A stretch of 64,000 bases of DNA, from positions 1,364,001 through 1,428,000 of the forward strand of contig WJXW01000010.1 of assembly GCA_015832175.1 (NCBI GenBank), written 5' to 3'. The stretch comes from Paraphaeosphaeria minitans. Lineage: Eukaryota > Ascomycota > Dothideomycetes > Pleosporales > Didymosphaeriaceae. The notes beneath the pieces are model-generated. The model made no database searches and was not told where the DNA came from. It saw only the letters and a list, made by a program, of their open reading frames with translations. The position numbers and the translations under genes are program-made. Of this stretch, positions 47,716 through 61,700 are shown in pieces; positions within the stretch are counted from its first letter, which is position 1, and each line of letters opens with the position of its first letter.

Positions 47716-48866
47716 GATTTTAATATCTCTTCTATATCTTCTGTGTTATAGTATACGTTAGAGTCGTCTTCTAGATCTTTATATAGTTGTAAGTTAGGTA
47801 AATCTAATTACTTACTTCACTCTAGCGTAACGCGTTAGTAACTAAATAGCGTTGTAATAACTTCCTATTCCTTATTAGGTTCTTAGTTCTTAATAGTTAG
47901 TACACTTAACTTAGTTTAATAGACTTTATTCTTTAATCTATAGTTCCTAGCTATATAGCCTAGTTTACTATATGTAAAGCATTTATAGGTCTTAGTTATT
48001 AGTTATTAACTTTTATTAGAGACGCGTTTATTAGGCTACTTAGGGCCTATCCTTCCTCTTTTTCCTTTGCCTATGTAGTTAAACTAGACATCTTCTATTA
48101 GTTTGTATCTCTAGTAGTTCCTTAGCTATTACTTTTAGATAATTCTAATAGGGTTTTTATAAACCACTTTTACTAGTTGTCTAAAGCTTATCGCCCTAGG
48201 GTTCTAGTAGAGCTTTTATTATAGTGAAAACTACTCTCTGTTAATCCTAATAGTTTCTTTGTACAGTTCTTTTAAGGTTAGCGATTTATACACTACTACG
48301 TAAGAGTTCCTTATATAGTTTCTATTTAAGTCCTTATTTGTATATATCCTAAAGAGATTTATTATTCTAGTTAAGTTGTATAGCGTATCTACGAAACTTA
48401 GCTATATACTTAGCTACTAATTGTTTCTAAATTATAGTCTAAATCTTTGCCTTTATAATAGAGTCCTTGTTAGCGATCCTAAAGAGTTGTTTAAGGCATT
48501 TCTTAAAGTTATTATAATCCTTAATAATATTAACTACATTAGCGTGCTTGTTTGCGTAATTATTATTATTATTATTATAGTCTATTCCTAGGTACTTTTT
48601 AAGGTAGAGATAGATCTATAATTCTATATCTCCTTACATATATATTGCTGTAAAGATAACTTTCTTTTTGTCTTTAAGGGGTTTATTTAAGTTAAAGAAG
48701 TAGAGGTCTAACTAGAGAATCTAGACGTTAGTTTAAGATTGTTTACTAAAGTAAAGATTAGGTTTATGCGCCTTACTACTATCCTTTATAAGAGTAATTT
48801 TAGCGGCACCTAAAGCTATAGAAGAGGTAGGAGTTTGTAAAGTACTTATATTAAGGGTGTTTAAGA
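47716..48866 (-). mobile_element. Gypsy G, Gag part and leader
   Basis: Continuation of gypsy G on the right of D1 (47716-47720 is the target duplication). The minus strand at 47940-47993 reads Lys-Thr-Tyr-Lys-Cys-Phe-Thr-Tyr-Ser-Lys-Leu-Gly-Tyr-Ile-Ala-Arg-Asn-Tyr, a Gag CCHC zinc knuckle whose second and last Cys and the His read as Tyr after RIP. Upstream Gag sequence extends to about 48830. The bases next to the LTR did not give a recognisable primer-binding site. Confidence 0.82.
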
Positions 48867-49276
48867 TATTAAATCTAAGAGGGTAGCTAGTCCTAAAGGG
48901 TTAAGGTTAGTTCTTAGGCAGGAGTACTTATAGAAGGTAAAAGGTCTTATTAATATAATAGTATCTTGTAAAGTGTAATAAGTTAACAATTTGGTCTACT
49001 AGAATCCAAACAATAGATTAATAAATAGATTAAACACAAGTATAGAGATCTATCCTTATGTTCCTATATAATAGGGCTGCTCTGTTGCTTAGTGTTACTA
49101 AGTAACTAAGCACATTACGTAACTTGCTCTGCTGCTTAGTGCCACTAAGCGACTAAGCACATTACGTAACCTAATCTAAGTTACTTAGCGTCTCTTTGTT
49201 ACATTTGTAACCCTGTCGCTGTTCCATCACACCTTTATAAGCGCCTAAGTCCCACATTGTTATCTGGTACGTAACA
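48867..49276 (-). repeat. 5' LTR of gypsy G
   Basis: 410 bp, same length as the 3' LTR at 35481. The inner start is RIP-mutated, whereas the outer 200 bp keep many CpA/TpG. Followed by CTGTA (49277-49281). Contains the ~43-bp tandem duplication (about 49085-49175). Confidence 0.93.
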
Positions 49277-49281
49277 CTGTA

Positions 49282-49597
49282 TCTATAATTAGTAATAGTT
49301 TCTATAAGAGTAGAGGTTATTCTAGCTTTATATAATTAATTGCTAGAGCGTTAATCGCCTTTAGGTTAATCTAGTTCTAGATTCCTTTTAAGTTTACTTA
49401 GAATTAAAGCTAGACAAACTAGTAGGGCTAGCTAGCGCGATTAACAAGCTATACTTCTACTATTTTAATAATTTTTATAATTAGAAATAGAGGGGTTGTA
49501 TTATAGAGAGGTTCTAAATAGAGTGTTGTATAATAATTTAAGCGTTACTAAGTAGGTAAGAAGAATTATTCTACGTTCTAAGCGCTAGGCTTATAAC
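49282..49597 (-). mobile_element. Copia D4, 5' leader and start of Gag
   Basis: The remaining D4 sequence right of gypsy G, colinear with 47204-47520 of D1. The 16 bp next to the LTR (49582-49597, GCGCTAGGCTTATAAC) are the copia primer-binding site in complement. Confidence 0.88.
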
Positions 49598-49792
49598 TGT
49601 TGTAGTAAAAAGGGCTCAAACTATTATAGGATATTTAGGAGTAGAGTTGTAAAGAATATAAATAGCTAATTGTAGGAAAGGATACTAAAAGGGCAGACTA
49701 TATACAAAAGAAACGAGCCTCTTAGTAAGAATCCTATAATATGAATTAGTAGATCTAGAAAGAATCACGGAAGTGAGTGTTTTACTTCAACA
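49598..49792 (-). repeat. LTR-X, 5' LTR of copia D4
   Basis: 195 bp, followed by ATATA (49793-49797), which matches 28419-28423. This closes the D4 insertion in gypsy A copy E5. Confidence 0.94.
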
Positions 49793-52700
49793 ATATAGTA
49801 TATAATTTAAGTGCTAAGTAACTATAATAACTTACGCGGCATGCGCGCTGTATAGAAGCTAAACCTATAATAAGCATAATAGGCAATATACCTAGTAGCT
49901 TTTAATTTTAAAGTGGAACACTGCCTAGGAAAAACAAACCTAGCGGATAGACTATTAAGAAGGGCAGATTACGTATAAGAGAACCTATTACTAACCTATT
50001 TATTACCTACCCTATAGAATAAAATACTACAGAGAACTAAGTATAGTGGAGTAAGCAGATCCATAAACAAGCTAAGCTTATTAGGCGCATATAAGACGCA
50101 TATTACTAATATTTATAGAGCTATAAGGGTCTCTACTACTAGTGCTATAGTGTGTATACTATACGGACTACGCTTACTAGCTAGAGTATTAGTTAGTAGT
50201 AAACCTATAATAAAAGTGTCTAACCTTATTACTAAAGTTTAGTAGTTTTAGTAAAAGAACGCCTTTACTATTAAGCGTATTACTAGCTTAAAGTGTAAAA
50301 GAAGCACTTAAAGTAGTAGTAAAGCGTAAGTATAGCGCCTTAATAAAATAGAAGTCTTAAGGTATAATAGTAGATTATATATTCTAGATAAACTAGTAAT
50401 TAGGTAAAAGATTTTGTTCTAGCACTATAACATATATATAGTAAGCCACTTTAGCGTACGTAGAACGCTTAAGGCTATTAAGAGGACCTACTATTAGCCT
50501 CTTATAAGTTAAGATGTTTAGAAGTATGTAAGGACTTATACTATTTACTAAAGGAGTAAAGCTTTAAAGTATAGTAAGTATAGCTAGCTATTACTTCTTC
50601 TAACGCTAAAGGATATCTTTAAGGAAGTCTTACTAGACTTTATAACTAGATTTCTACTAGTAAAGGATTAAGGCAGCTACACTTTTAATATAATTTTTAT
50701 AATTATATACTACTTCTTTAAGATAGCTATCTATATCTCTATATAAAAAACATAAGATGTAAAGGAATTTACAGAAGCCTACTTTTAAAAGGTTATTTTA
50801 AAGTTTAGTATTTAGAAAGGTATTATATCTAATAGAGGCTCTACCTTTACCTCTACTTTTTAGGCAGAAATATACTACTAACTATAAGTAAAGCGTAGGC
50901 TAAGCACTACTTTCTACCCCTAAATAGATAGGCAAATAGAGCGCTAGAATTAGACGCTTAAATAATACCTTTGTATATTTATTATACCTCTATAAATAAA
51001 CTAGATTAAACTACTCCTAACAGCTTAATTTATATATAATAACTCTATCTACAATTTAACAAAAACAACGCCTTTCTATATAATATATAGTAAGTACCCT
51101 ATCTTTACTACGCCTTCTATAGATAGTAGGCTAGAGGGGGAACTACTAGATATAGTTAAGAGAGTAAAACATATACATAGTGTACACGCATTACTTATAG
51201 AATACCTATACTTAGTATAAAAGTATTAGAGCTAGTACTATAATAAGAAGCATAAGTAAGAGTTATTCTAAATAGGCGACTTAGTCCTACTTAGTATAAA
51301 AAATATACATATACTTTAATAACTAAGTAAAAAGCTATTAAGAAAATTTATTAGGCCCTTTTAAGTGTAGAACGTAGTTAGAACGTAGGTATACTACCTA
51401 CTCCTCCTACTATACTATCGCATTTATAATATATTTTATATTTCCCTTTTTAAATAATAGAAACTAAAGCTAGGAGTAGAAGACATTAACACCTAGCTAC
51501 TAGAAGTTATACCTAAAAGAGGAGAAGTCTAAAAAGTAAAAGAAATCCTAGCTAAGTAAATAAGAAAAAGGCAAAAGTAATACTTACTCTACTAGAAAGG
51601 CTATAATAAGACTTAGAATACCTAGATTCTAGAGTTAGACTTTAAAGATATAAATAACCTAGTTTAAACTTTTAAAGAGAAAAGAGCTGCGTATATAAAA
51701 AAGAGGTAAAAGATATAATAAGAGTATATAAAATATAGATATAATATATATTATTATAAAGCACTATAGCTTAGGGAGTACTTATAGCTTATTAGGGGTA
51801 TTTACTTAAGGCCTATAGGCTAGCTTCTAAGAAGTAATCTAACTAAACTACGCGCTACCTATACTCCTACTACTTATTATCTTTATTATTTTTACTATTC
51901 TTACTATCCTTACTTACTATACCTCTAGTAGTAACCTCTTTTTTACTCTCTTTATTACTATTATCTAAGTTACTCTTATTACAGCAAAGAGTAGACGCTA
52001 GATTAATCTAGAATAAGTTATTAGTATATATTTTAAGTGTAGAAAAAGTGTAAACTTACTATCTACTATATAAAGGGAATAACTACTTTAAGAGTATTAG
52101 TAATCTAACGCTACTCTACTAGAATTAAGCCTAGATACTAAAGGCTAGTAGTAGGCACTTAGGTTGCTATACTTTTAGGTGTACTAATATAAGCTATAAC
52201 ACGCTAGTAGTTAGCTAGCTCTAAGTTAAATTACTTCTAGTACTAAGCTAGCTTTAGGCCTATAACCTTTACACACTTATTTATTTTACACTACTTACCT
52301 AAGGTCTTTATAACTGTAATATAGTAGTAGTTATAAAGGGCGTATAGGTAATTAAAGCGCCTATTTATTACCTTTAGCACCTATAAGTATTAGCTAAAGC
52401 GTATATGTAACGCGCAACTCTAGATATACTAAGTTACACTCTCTATAATTACTTTTAATATAATAGTTATAGCGCTTATTATTATCTTCAGCGCAGTTCT
52501 TAAGAAGTTTTACTAAGTTCTATATATAGCGTATATAAGTTGTAAGTACTACGTTATAGTCTACGCGCTTAGTATCTTTGCTAAATATAAAAGTAGTAGT
52601 ATTATAGAGATTAGACTTTTTAATATATTTAGATACTAGGTAGTACAGTATCTTAGGTAATTAAGGGGGTTATTTAAAGATTAAGCGCTCTATCTATACT

Positions 52701-52996
52701 AAGAATAAGTTATATATATATTATATAGGTAGAGAGCATATAAAGACTAAAACAATATTAACACTATATAGCCCTATTACTCTATATTACAAGAGGCAAT
52801 AGTAAATAGAAGGCGCAAGAGCCTTATAATAAATAACACGCATAATACGTTTATAACGTATACTATTTACTTATAATACGCTGCTATTACGTACGTAATA
52901 TATACCCCTATAGACACTCTTTTCTTTTCCTATAAAGTAAGGTTTTTATTAAGGCTATAGTATACTGTAGAGGGCTATAGCTAGAGGGGGAGGTTC
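49793..52996 (+). mobile_element. Gypsy A copy E5, right part (RNase H to polypurine tract)
   Basis: Continuation of E5 after the copia nest. Integrase (about 50430-51060) shows Ser-Asn-Arg-Gly-Ser-Thr-Phe-Thr-Ser near 50820, then Arg-Arg-Leu-Ser-Thr-x-Phe-Tyr-Pro and Glu-Arg-Gln-Asn-x-Thr-Leu-Glu. At about 51500-51700 lies a degraded chromodomain (Val-Lys-Glu-Ile-Leu; Tyr-Leu-x-Tyr-x-Lys-Gly-Tyr; Phe-Lys-Glu-Lys-Arg-Ala-Ala-Tyr), which classes family A as a chromovirus. A 1.2-kb 3' region then leads to the purine tract CTAGAGGGGGAGGTTC (52981-52996). Confidence 0.9.
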
Positions 52997-53212
52997 TATA
53001 ACAGGTAGATTATAATATTATTGTGGTGTTGTAGTATCTAGCGCTAAGGCCTTATAGAGGGTCTATGCGCTAAGTGAGCTAGCTGCGCAAAACCTACACT
53101 ACGCATTAACTTAACACAAGATAAGTATTATTCTATTAATATTACTAAAGTTATTCTTTTACTGTCCTTCCTGGTGTGAAGCAAGTACTATTGCCTATAA
53201 CTAGACCTCACA
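52997..53212 (+). repeat. 3' LTR of gypsy A copy E5
   Basis: 216 bp from TATAACAGG to GACCTCACA, directly after the polypurine tract. Immediately after it, minus-strand gypsy A integrase sequence (E6) begins. Confidence 0.93.
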
Positions 53213-55107
53213 ACCTTAGAGTTCTACTCTTTTAGTAAATAGTATAAGTCTTTACGTACTTCTAAATATCTTAACTTATAAAAGGCTAATAGTAAGTCCT
53301 CTTAATAGCTTTAAGCGTTCTACGTACACTAAAGTGGCCTACTATATACGTGTTATAGTGCTAGAATAAAATCTCTTACTTAATTACTAGTTTATCTAGG
53401 ATATATAATCTACTATTATACCTTAGGACTTCTATTTTATTAAGGCGCTATACTTACGCCTTACTACTACTTTAAGTGCTTCTTTTACGCCTTAAGCTAG
53501 TAATACGCTTAATAGTAAAAATATCCTTTTACTAAAGCTACTAAACTTTAGTAATAAAGTTAGACTTTATTATTATAGGTTTATTACTAACTAATACTCT
53601 AGCTAGTAAGTGTAGTACACATAGTGTATATACTATAGTACTAGTAGTAAAAACCCTTATAGCTCTGTAAATGTTAGTAACATGCGTCTTATATACGCCT
53701 AATAAGCTTAGCTTATTTATAAATCTACTTACTCTACTATACTTAGTCCTCTATAGTATTTTATTCTATAGGGTAGGTAATAAATAGGTTAGTAATAGGT
53801 TCTCCTATGTATAATCTACCCTTCATAATAGTCTATCTACTAGGTTTATTTTCCGTAGGCAGTGTTCTACTTTAAAATTAAAAGCTGCTAGATATATTAC
53901 CTATTATACTTATTATAGGTTTAACTTTTATACAGCGCGTATACTACGTAAGTTATTATAGTTACTTAGCACTTAAATTATGTGCTACGTGCTATCTAGA
54001 TAATATCTTTATTACTTAAAGTAGTAGATAATAGTAAACAGCTTAAATTTATATACTTTATAATTTAGCTCTACTACTTAAAGTTTTTTTAATATAAAAG
54101 TAACTAGGTGCCACTTCTAGTCCTTAAATAGCTATAAAAAGATACTATATATTATAAAAGTAAATATATTAGTCTCTAATTAAATTAGCAGGGTAAGGTT
54201 AAAGTAGCGTAAAATAGGCACACTTAAGAAGCGCGTTTTAAGTATTTTAAAAGTATTATTAGCTTTTACTAATTATTAGAACACTTAGTTCTTCTTAAGT
54301 AGGTCTAAGAGAGGAGTAGTTTCTTATATATATACCTTAATAAATTGCTTATAAAAGTTTATAAAGCCTAGAAATAACTAGAGCTCTTAGATGCTAGTTA
54401 GCTATAGTTATTCTATAATAGTTACTATGCGCGTAGGATTAGCGCAGATTTCTTATATAGTTATAATAAAACTAAGGAAGTAAACTTCGCCTAAAGTAAA
54501 TATATACTTAGTTAAATTAACAAAAAGTTTAGTCTTACGTAGTAATTTAAGCATAGCGTAGACAGCGCACTAATAAAATATAAGATCTTTATTATAGGTA
54601 TAGATAAGTATATTATCTAGGTATATAATATATATGTAATCTAGGTGTAGTACTAGTGCCTTATTAATATATACCTAGAAGCTCGTAAGGCTATTAGTTA
54701 AGCTAAATAGTATTACTAAGTATTTAAAGTGGCTATAGCAAGTTTAGAATATAGTTTTCTACTTATCTCCTACCTAGATCTAAATTCTATAGTAGTTATT
54801 GCGAAGATTAAGGGTTATATAGTAGTATACACCTAATAGGCGGTTAAGCGTCTCTTTAACTAAAAGTAGTAAATAATAATCCTTAATAGTAATCGCATTA
54901 AAGCCCTAATAATCTACGTAGCACTATAGTGTGCTATTTTTTTTAGGGGCGAATAAAATTAGTGCTCTAGCTAGGCTAGTGCTATACCTAATTTATCCCT
55001 TTTTTAAGGCATCTTCTAGATACTTCTAAAGTACCTTAAGCTCCCGCTCTAAGAGATTATAGAGTAGTCTATAAGAAGGTTCTTTTCCCTCTATAATAGG
55101 GATATGT
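53213..55107 (-). mobile_element. Gypsy A copy E6, fragment (integrase to RT)
   Basis: Colinear with 16128-17100 and 19770-21645 on the minus strand: end of integrase, RNase H and RT. The RT catalytic box at 54612-54623 reads Tyr-Leu-Asp-Asn. It starts abruptly at the E5 LTR and ends at small element H2. Confidence 0.88.
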
Positions 55108-55345
55108 CCGTACAGTTTATCGTACAGTAAGTAGCACTGGGTGAAGTGGGGGCCTGCCTACCTATAGGGACCCGCACAAGGACCCACTACTTAGGTTAGC
55201 GCTAAGAGGTAGAGACTTCATAAAGCCCTTAGTGCCCCTTTGTACGATAGAGAAGACGTAATTAATTAAACCTACTTCTTACCCTTTGCATAATAGTATA
55301 CTATTAATCCTTAAATGCTTAATTACAGATTAAGCTAAACCTATA
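55108..55345. mobile_element. Small non-autonomous element H2
   Basis: 238 bp related to H1 (31580-31814) along the whole length and less RIP-mutated than its surroundings. The inverted core TATCGTACAGTAAGTAGCACT...TTTGTACGATAG is well preserved. The flanks differ (GGATATGT left, CTAATTAG right), so the insertion point was rearranged or E6 ends here. Confidence 0.7.
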
Positions 55346-55435
55346 CTAATTAGTAGTTAATTCTAATTAACTGCAAACTAGTAAGGTCTAAAGATAGAGC
55401 GCCCTATAAGCTAGATACGTAGGCTCTATATTGTT
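55346..55435. other. Short unidentified AT-rich segment
   Basis: No match to any other segment of the window and no coding signal; it lies between element H2 and the first 115-bp tandem unit. Confidence 0.5.
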
Positions 55436-55550
55436 ACCTTTACTAGAGATTAAATTTTAGATTGTATAATAAGTAGAAACAAAGCGCACACATCTATAAA
55501 GAGTTGTATAATTTAGTCTAAGCTATTCTACAGAAAAGAAAGGAGATAAT
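55436..55550. repeat. 115-bp tandem unit, left copy
   Basis: Begins ACCTTTACTAGAG and ends AAAGGAGATAAT. A second copy starts at 62874 on the far side of copia D2; the two abutted before D2 inserted. Confidence 0.8.
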
Positions 55551-55553
55551 ACC

Positions 55554-55748
55554 TGTTGTGGTAAAAAGGGCTCGAACTATCACAGGATATTCAGGAGCAG
55601 AGTTGTAAAGAATACAAAGAGCTTATTATAGGAAAGAATACCAAAAGGGCAGACTATATACAAAAGAAACAAGCCTCTTAGCAAGAATCCCGTGATCTAA
55701 ATTAGTGAATCTAGAAAGAATCACAGAAGTAAGTGTTTTACTTTAACA
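55554..55748 (-). repeat. LTR-X, 3' LTR of copia D2
   Basis: 195 bp beginning TGTTGTGG. Preceded by ATACC (55549-55553), repeated after the right LTR (62872-62876), and followed by CACCCCCTAGG. Confidence 0.94.
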
Positions 55749-58700
55749 CACCCCCTAGGTGATCGCTTAAAGCGGATCACCTATTCTAAGAAGTAATCTG
55801 TAATTGTCTAAATCCTTCCTAAAGATCTTTAAAAAACCGTCTAAAGGCTGTTTAAAAATTAAAAAACTATTAAGAATTATTCTTCTAAATCTCCTTATCT
55901 TAAGAACAGCAATTCTATCACCCCCCACTTATTGTGATAGTAAAATAATCACTATTTATCTTTTAAATTACAAATCCTATTATAAATTGTGTCTAGAATC
56001 TCTTCTTTTAGTAGGTTAGGAGCTTATAAGCGTGGCACAAAGGCCTAGAGTATAAATACTTCTATTCTACTACTCTTTTTACTTACTTCCTATTAACTAT
56101 AAGGTAATTTCCCCGCTCTTACTAGCTAGTAAGTATAATAGGCAGGCGCGTTTTAATTAGGAAGGAGTAGTAGTAAAAGAAATAAATAGTAAGAAAGGAG
56201 CGCATTTAGCGCTTAATAATTAGATAGGTAGTAGAGTATATAAGCCCTTTACTAGCGCTTAATCTTCTCTCTTTAATCCTTTACTTTTAACGCTTTAACC
56301 TCTTATCTAATTTAAGCCTACTAGTTTAAGTCTTTAAATCCTACTACCTTATAGTAGGTTGTCTTTTTCTAATTATTACCTTACGCTCTTTTTATTATTT
56401 AGAGCTTTACTAACTCTTTTAGATATCTAATAACCTAGCTAAAGCACACGTAGTAAAGGCTATAAAAGCTACTAAATAAAGCTCTTAATCCTCCTACTAA
56501 GATCCTCCTACTCTACTAGCTCCTCCTACCCTAGCTTTAGGCCTCTAGCGATTACTTAGTACTCTTAGATAAGTAAGCTACTTAGGCTGCTTAAAAGGAG
56601 CTCTAGTAAGAAAAAGTAATAGATACTACTATAATAACGCTTTAAGCTTAGGTAGGCGCTGCTATACCTACTTTACCTACTCTTACACTACTATATATAG
56701 AGTTATCTTATTACTTTAGCTAATTCTGCTAATTATTTCTATAGCTAGCCGTATATTTAGACTCTAGCTATAGATTTTATCTGCTATTAACTATTAGAGA
56801 GTGCTAATATAAGCTTTTATTCTAAGATTCTTTTTAGGTTTAGCTAATACTTTCTATAAGAGAGGCTAATTACTAAGCTACGTAAGAGAGTTAAAGTAGC
56901 CTTATAAGGTCTTCTTTCTACTAGCAGTTAAAAGGAGTAAGCTTAATATATAGCTACTGTCCTACTCTTTCCCTCCTAGCTAATTCTTAGTAGAGGATAG
57001 AGTAATTACCCTTCTACCTTACCTATTAAGGAGCAGCGTGGTTGCAGCTAATACCTTAATTAAAATAGCTAGATAAGCAGCTTATTAGCTCTAAAGTAGA
57101 GTAGAGGCTAGGTAAGTGCTTCTCCTCCTACTAATTAAAGGAGGGAAAGCTAGGGTAAGCTATTACCTACTACTAATTAAAGGAGAGGTAGAGGAGGTAG
57201 ATAGGGTAAGGAATTACCTACTATAGAGAGAAGGAGAGAAGAAGGATAGAGAGAATCTCCTACTACTAATTATAGGGGAGATTCTCGCACCCCTATAATT
57301 AAGTAGAGAAGGAAGAGAGTCTATATACTTATAAATAAGCTCTTTAATCTCTTTTTCCTCTAATTTCTATTCTCTTTCTAATCTTTTCTTTCTTTTTTTT
57401 TTCTTTTCTTATTTCCTAGCTCTAAATTAATAATTCTAGGTAGTTAATAGATTGTTTCTTTGCTTACCTACTCTTATTCTGTAATTATTATACTTATATT
57501 TTATAGATTTAATAGCCTTTTAAATCTATTAAACTACTAATAAGTAAGAGCCTTTGTAAGGCCATCTGCTAGTATTTTACTAGTTAGAAGATATTCTACT
57601 TAAAACAATCCTTTTGTATACTCTTACTATAACTATATATTCTAAATATCTATATAGCGTAGTTAAGTAGTAATTCTTTTGTTCTTTCTAATTACTAAAT
57701 AAATAGTTTAAAGATTGTTATAATAGACCTTCTATAAAGGTCTTAGATCTAGAGTAAGCTTAGTAAAGAATCTCTTAATCGCTATAGCTTCTTTACTTAT
57801 ATATTTAAGCGCTAGAAGCTCTGCTTCTATTATTAAAGTGGTAATTATGTTCTATTAAGCTACTTTCTATAGGATAGCTCCTCTAAACAATAGGATAATA
57901 TATTTATAGAAAGATCGCTGTAATATTAAATTATTAGTAAATAAGGCATCTCTACATATTAGTAGATTAGGTCTATTATAGCCTCTAAAGACTATAGCCT
58001 ACTATCTAGTTTAATAGAGGTAAAGGATTACACAATTAATAGCAGCAAAGTGTTCTTTGCTTAGATTTATTAGAAAGTGTAATAGCTTTAACACTATAAA
58101 GGCTATATCTAGGCGTAGCATAATTACTATGTAGAGAGCTAATCCTACCTCTTCTTAAAAGAGCTTTATTTATTAAGGAGTAGCTTCTCCTATACTTAGA
58201 ACAAGATCTTCTGCTAATAGAGGTGTAGGAGGGAAGCTCCTAGAGTTTAAAAGGTTAAACTTTTTCGTGATCTTATTAATGTAGGTATTATAGACTAGAG
58301 AAATTAATCTTACTTCTCTGTCCCTAATTACTTAAACACCTAGGAACCACTCTACTAGTCCTTTTAATTTAATCTTATATTTATTCGCAATCTTCTTCTA
58401 AAAATCTAGGGCTTTTTTCTCTTTACTCTTGTAATAGAGAAGAAGAATATTGTTAATATAAAATAGAATAATAATACTTTAATCACTATTAAAGAAAAGG
58501 CATAGCTCTTCTAGTAAAGCTAAGAGTTTATAAGATTACAGTAATCCCGCAAATTCTTTATACTAAAGAAGTAGTAAATCTCTTAAGCTATACAAAGCTT
58601 AATTTAATCTTACACACTTTCTTGGCTTTTTAAAACTATTAGGTAATTCACAAGTTACTAGATTAGCGGCTGTAATAAAAGTATTTAGAAACGCTCCTAC

Positions 58701-61700
58701 TACATTAAATTATAAGATTTCTAGATTAAATTCTACTACTAGAGCTACAGCTAATTAAAAAGATCTTACTACTAGGGTAGTAGTATAGGTAGAGTAGAGA
58801 GTATTCTTTTTCTAAAGATCTCCTTTTATAATAATTTAAGCTTTGCACTTTTTAAAGTATCTATTTTAATTAAACTTATAGGTAAAGACCTACTTTAAAG
58901 GGAGTAGTTACTCTAATACTTCTAATTATTTAATCTCTATCTAGATACCTTTATCTTACAAAGTTAAGATCTCCTTATAAGTGGTAAGGAGGAATAGCTT
59001 CCTATATAGATAATTATAAAGGTGTTTCTATAGGGTTAGCTTTAGTGTAAGCTTATCTCTGTAAGTCTAAGCTACATAAGACGCTCTAGGCGCCTTTCTA
59101 AGTATAGAAGCAAATACTATTGCATTTAGTGTAATATATTCTTTTTACTTAGACTAGGCCTCTACTACTCCTAGTATAAACGTGTGCTCTAATATTATAT
59201 TAAGATTACTTTAAAGATAATTAGTAATTAGTGCATAAGCACCTAGCTTTTACTTACCCCCTAGCTAATTATCCTAATTATTTTGCTTCCTTAATTTTCG
59301 CAATAGTAGATAGTAATTTATTAGTTAGTTAATTTCTAGTGCTTTACTATAATTTCGCCTACTTATTCTACTTACCTCTAGATAGATCTGCCTTCGCCTT
59401 TAGCACGCTAGTGAGTTATCTACTTTATTTAGCGTAATTAAGTTATCTGCGCTAGGTTAATTAGCAACCTAATTAGTTTCTACTAATAAATAGGGTATTG
59501 AATCCCTAGATTCTGGCGGGCTAGCTCTTCTAGTAGTGTTCTAGTGGCTACTAGATATTTCTTAATTACTTAATAGATTACTCCTAAGATTACCTAGCTC
59601 TAGTGTCTAATTAGGGGTTATAAGTCCTATGCTTTTTTTCCTACTTAAGTAAATTTTTAGCTGCTAGCTAGCTAAGCCTATAGCTTACTTAGTAGTAGGT
59701 ACCTTAGGTTCCTAATTACTTAGCTAGCCTGCTTTACTTTTAATTACTTAAGGGTCACCTATAAGTCTAGTAGCGGTTCTTATATACTTGTTTATTTTAG
59801 GAAGAATGTTAAGCGCGTCTTTATACGCTTCTTTTAGATTATTTAGCTCTCCTTCTTAGAGGCTTTCTACTATTTTTAACGCTTCTATCTTTAGAATAGA
59901 TTATTCCTCTAATCCTTTATAAAATAAGGACTTATTAAACCTTACGTTTTGTGTAGTAATTACCTAATTAAGCTAAGAAATCTATATTTAGTAGATATTA
60001 GAAGCTTTATAGCCTACTAGGTACCTAATATAGCCCCTAGGATTCACTTTAAATCCTCTTCTATCTTGCCTAGCTGTACGCTCCTAATCTAAAGGGTAAG
60101 CTTAGTAGCTATAGGCGTAGACAGCACTTTAGTTTAGATAAAGATTAGCTGTTCTATATTATATTTTTACTAGTTTAAAATAACAAAAATATTGTCTAAA
60201 CTAAGTATCTAACGTTTTATTAGGTGATTAATAGTATAATACTAGACTAGGAATTATTCCTTAGAGCTAGCATGCCGCTTATATAATCTTAGGCTAGAGA
60301 TTTAATAGTAGATTTACGCTTATTTATATTTTAATTACTTTTATTATAAGCTCCTAGCCTACTCTTTCTATAGCGCTATTAGGCTTATGCGTATAGGGCA
60401 GTAGTCTACTAATTATTATTCCTTCCTAATTAGCCCAAAATTTGTACTAGGATTTCCCTCTCTATAGAAGTATTACTGTATTATTATTCTAGTAGATTTT
60501 TATAATTCGAAGCTCGTATTTTATATTAATAAGAGCTAAGAAATTCTACTACACTCTTATTATTTTAGAAAGCGTCTTTATTCTAAAATTAAAAACGTAA
60601 GGTTTCTTACTAAAATCTTCTTTAATTAGCAAAACCTAGTTTTCTCTATTTTAAGCAGTAGGCATATTAAATAGATCCTAGAATAATAAGTAAAATAGCC
60701 TAGGTAATTATTCTCTAGGTCTTCTAGAGATTACCTAGGTTATATGTACAGTAGCACAGTGCTTATAATCCTTTCTTAATATTCTAGTAATCTTTACACC
60801 TTAGGCTACAGTTACTAGAGCTTATAAGGCTCTACTTCCTATATGCCCTGCTTAAAGGTGCTAGAGGTCTTTAGAATCTAATCTCTTAATATTAATCTAG
60901 GATAATCTTTTAGTAGTTACACTTATAATAATTAGACAAGAGTAGATTAGCTTATATTATAGGAAAGTAAGGTTATGCTCGTATTTTAGGTCTGCTAAAA
61001 TAACGCTTTATTCTAGGCTTCTAATTCTAAGAGTGTAATCTAAACTAAGATACTAAATCTTTACTTTCTTTAAAAGAGCTTCTAATATAATATTTATATA
61101 AAAGTCTTTTACTACTCTTACTCTTTAGAGTAGTAGATCTTCTATAAATCTCCTATTTTTCCTATATAAAGCGTTCTTAATTAGTCTATTACTAATTCCT
61201 AAGATTAGGAGGCTTTGTGTACCTATCTCTACACTCTTGTTTAATAATTAAAACGTCTTAGGAATAAGTCTTTTGCAATTATTAACTAGGTAAACTGCTA
61301 CAGTACTATCTAGTATTATACATTCTAATAGAGGATAAGTGTTAGAATGTAGAGTAGAGTAGACACCTAATACTCTATTGTCTATAGGCAGATTAAATAG
61401 GTTTAGTAGAGTAGCAGTAATACTACTAGGATACTTAATAGTCTTAGTAAAGAATTATTTTTTATTCTATTCTACCTTTGTGATCGCATTATAAAGGTTT
61501 AACTACTTAGACTACTTAAGTTAATTAAGAATCTCTAATTTTTCTTTATTAGTAAGATTAAATAACAATGTTCTATCCTAGGGTAATCCAGCTATCGCGG
61601 TTTAAAGTCTTTAGCACTCTATTAGTTTCTACCTATAAGTATAGGGCTTATAGGGACAGTTTAGTTGTTTCTTTATCTAATTAGACGAACTAGAACTATT

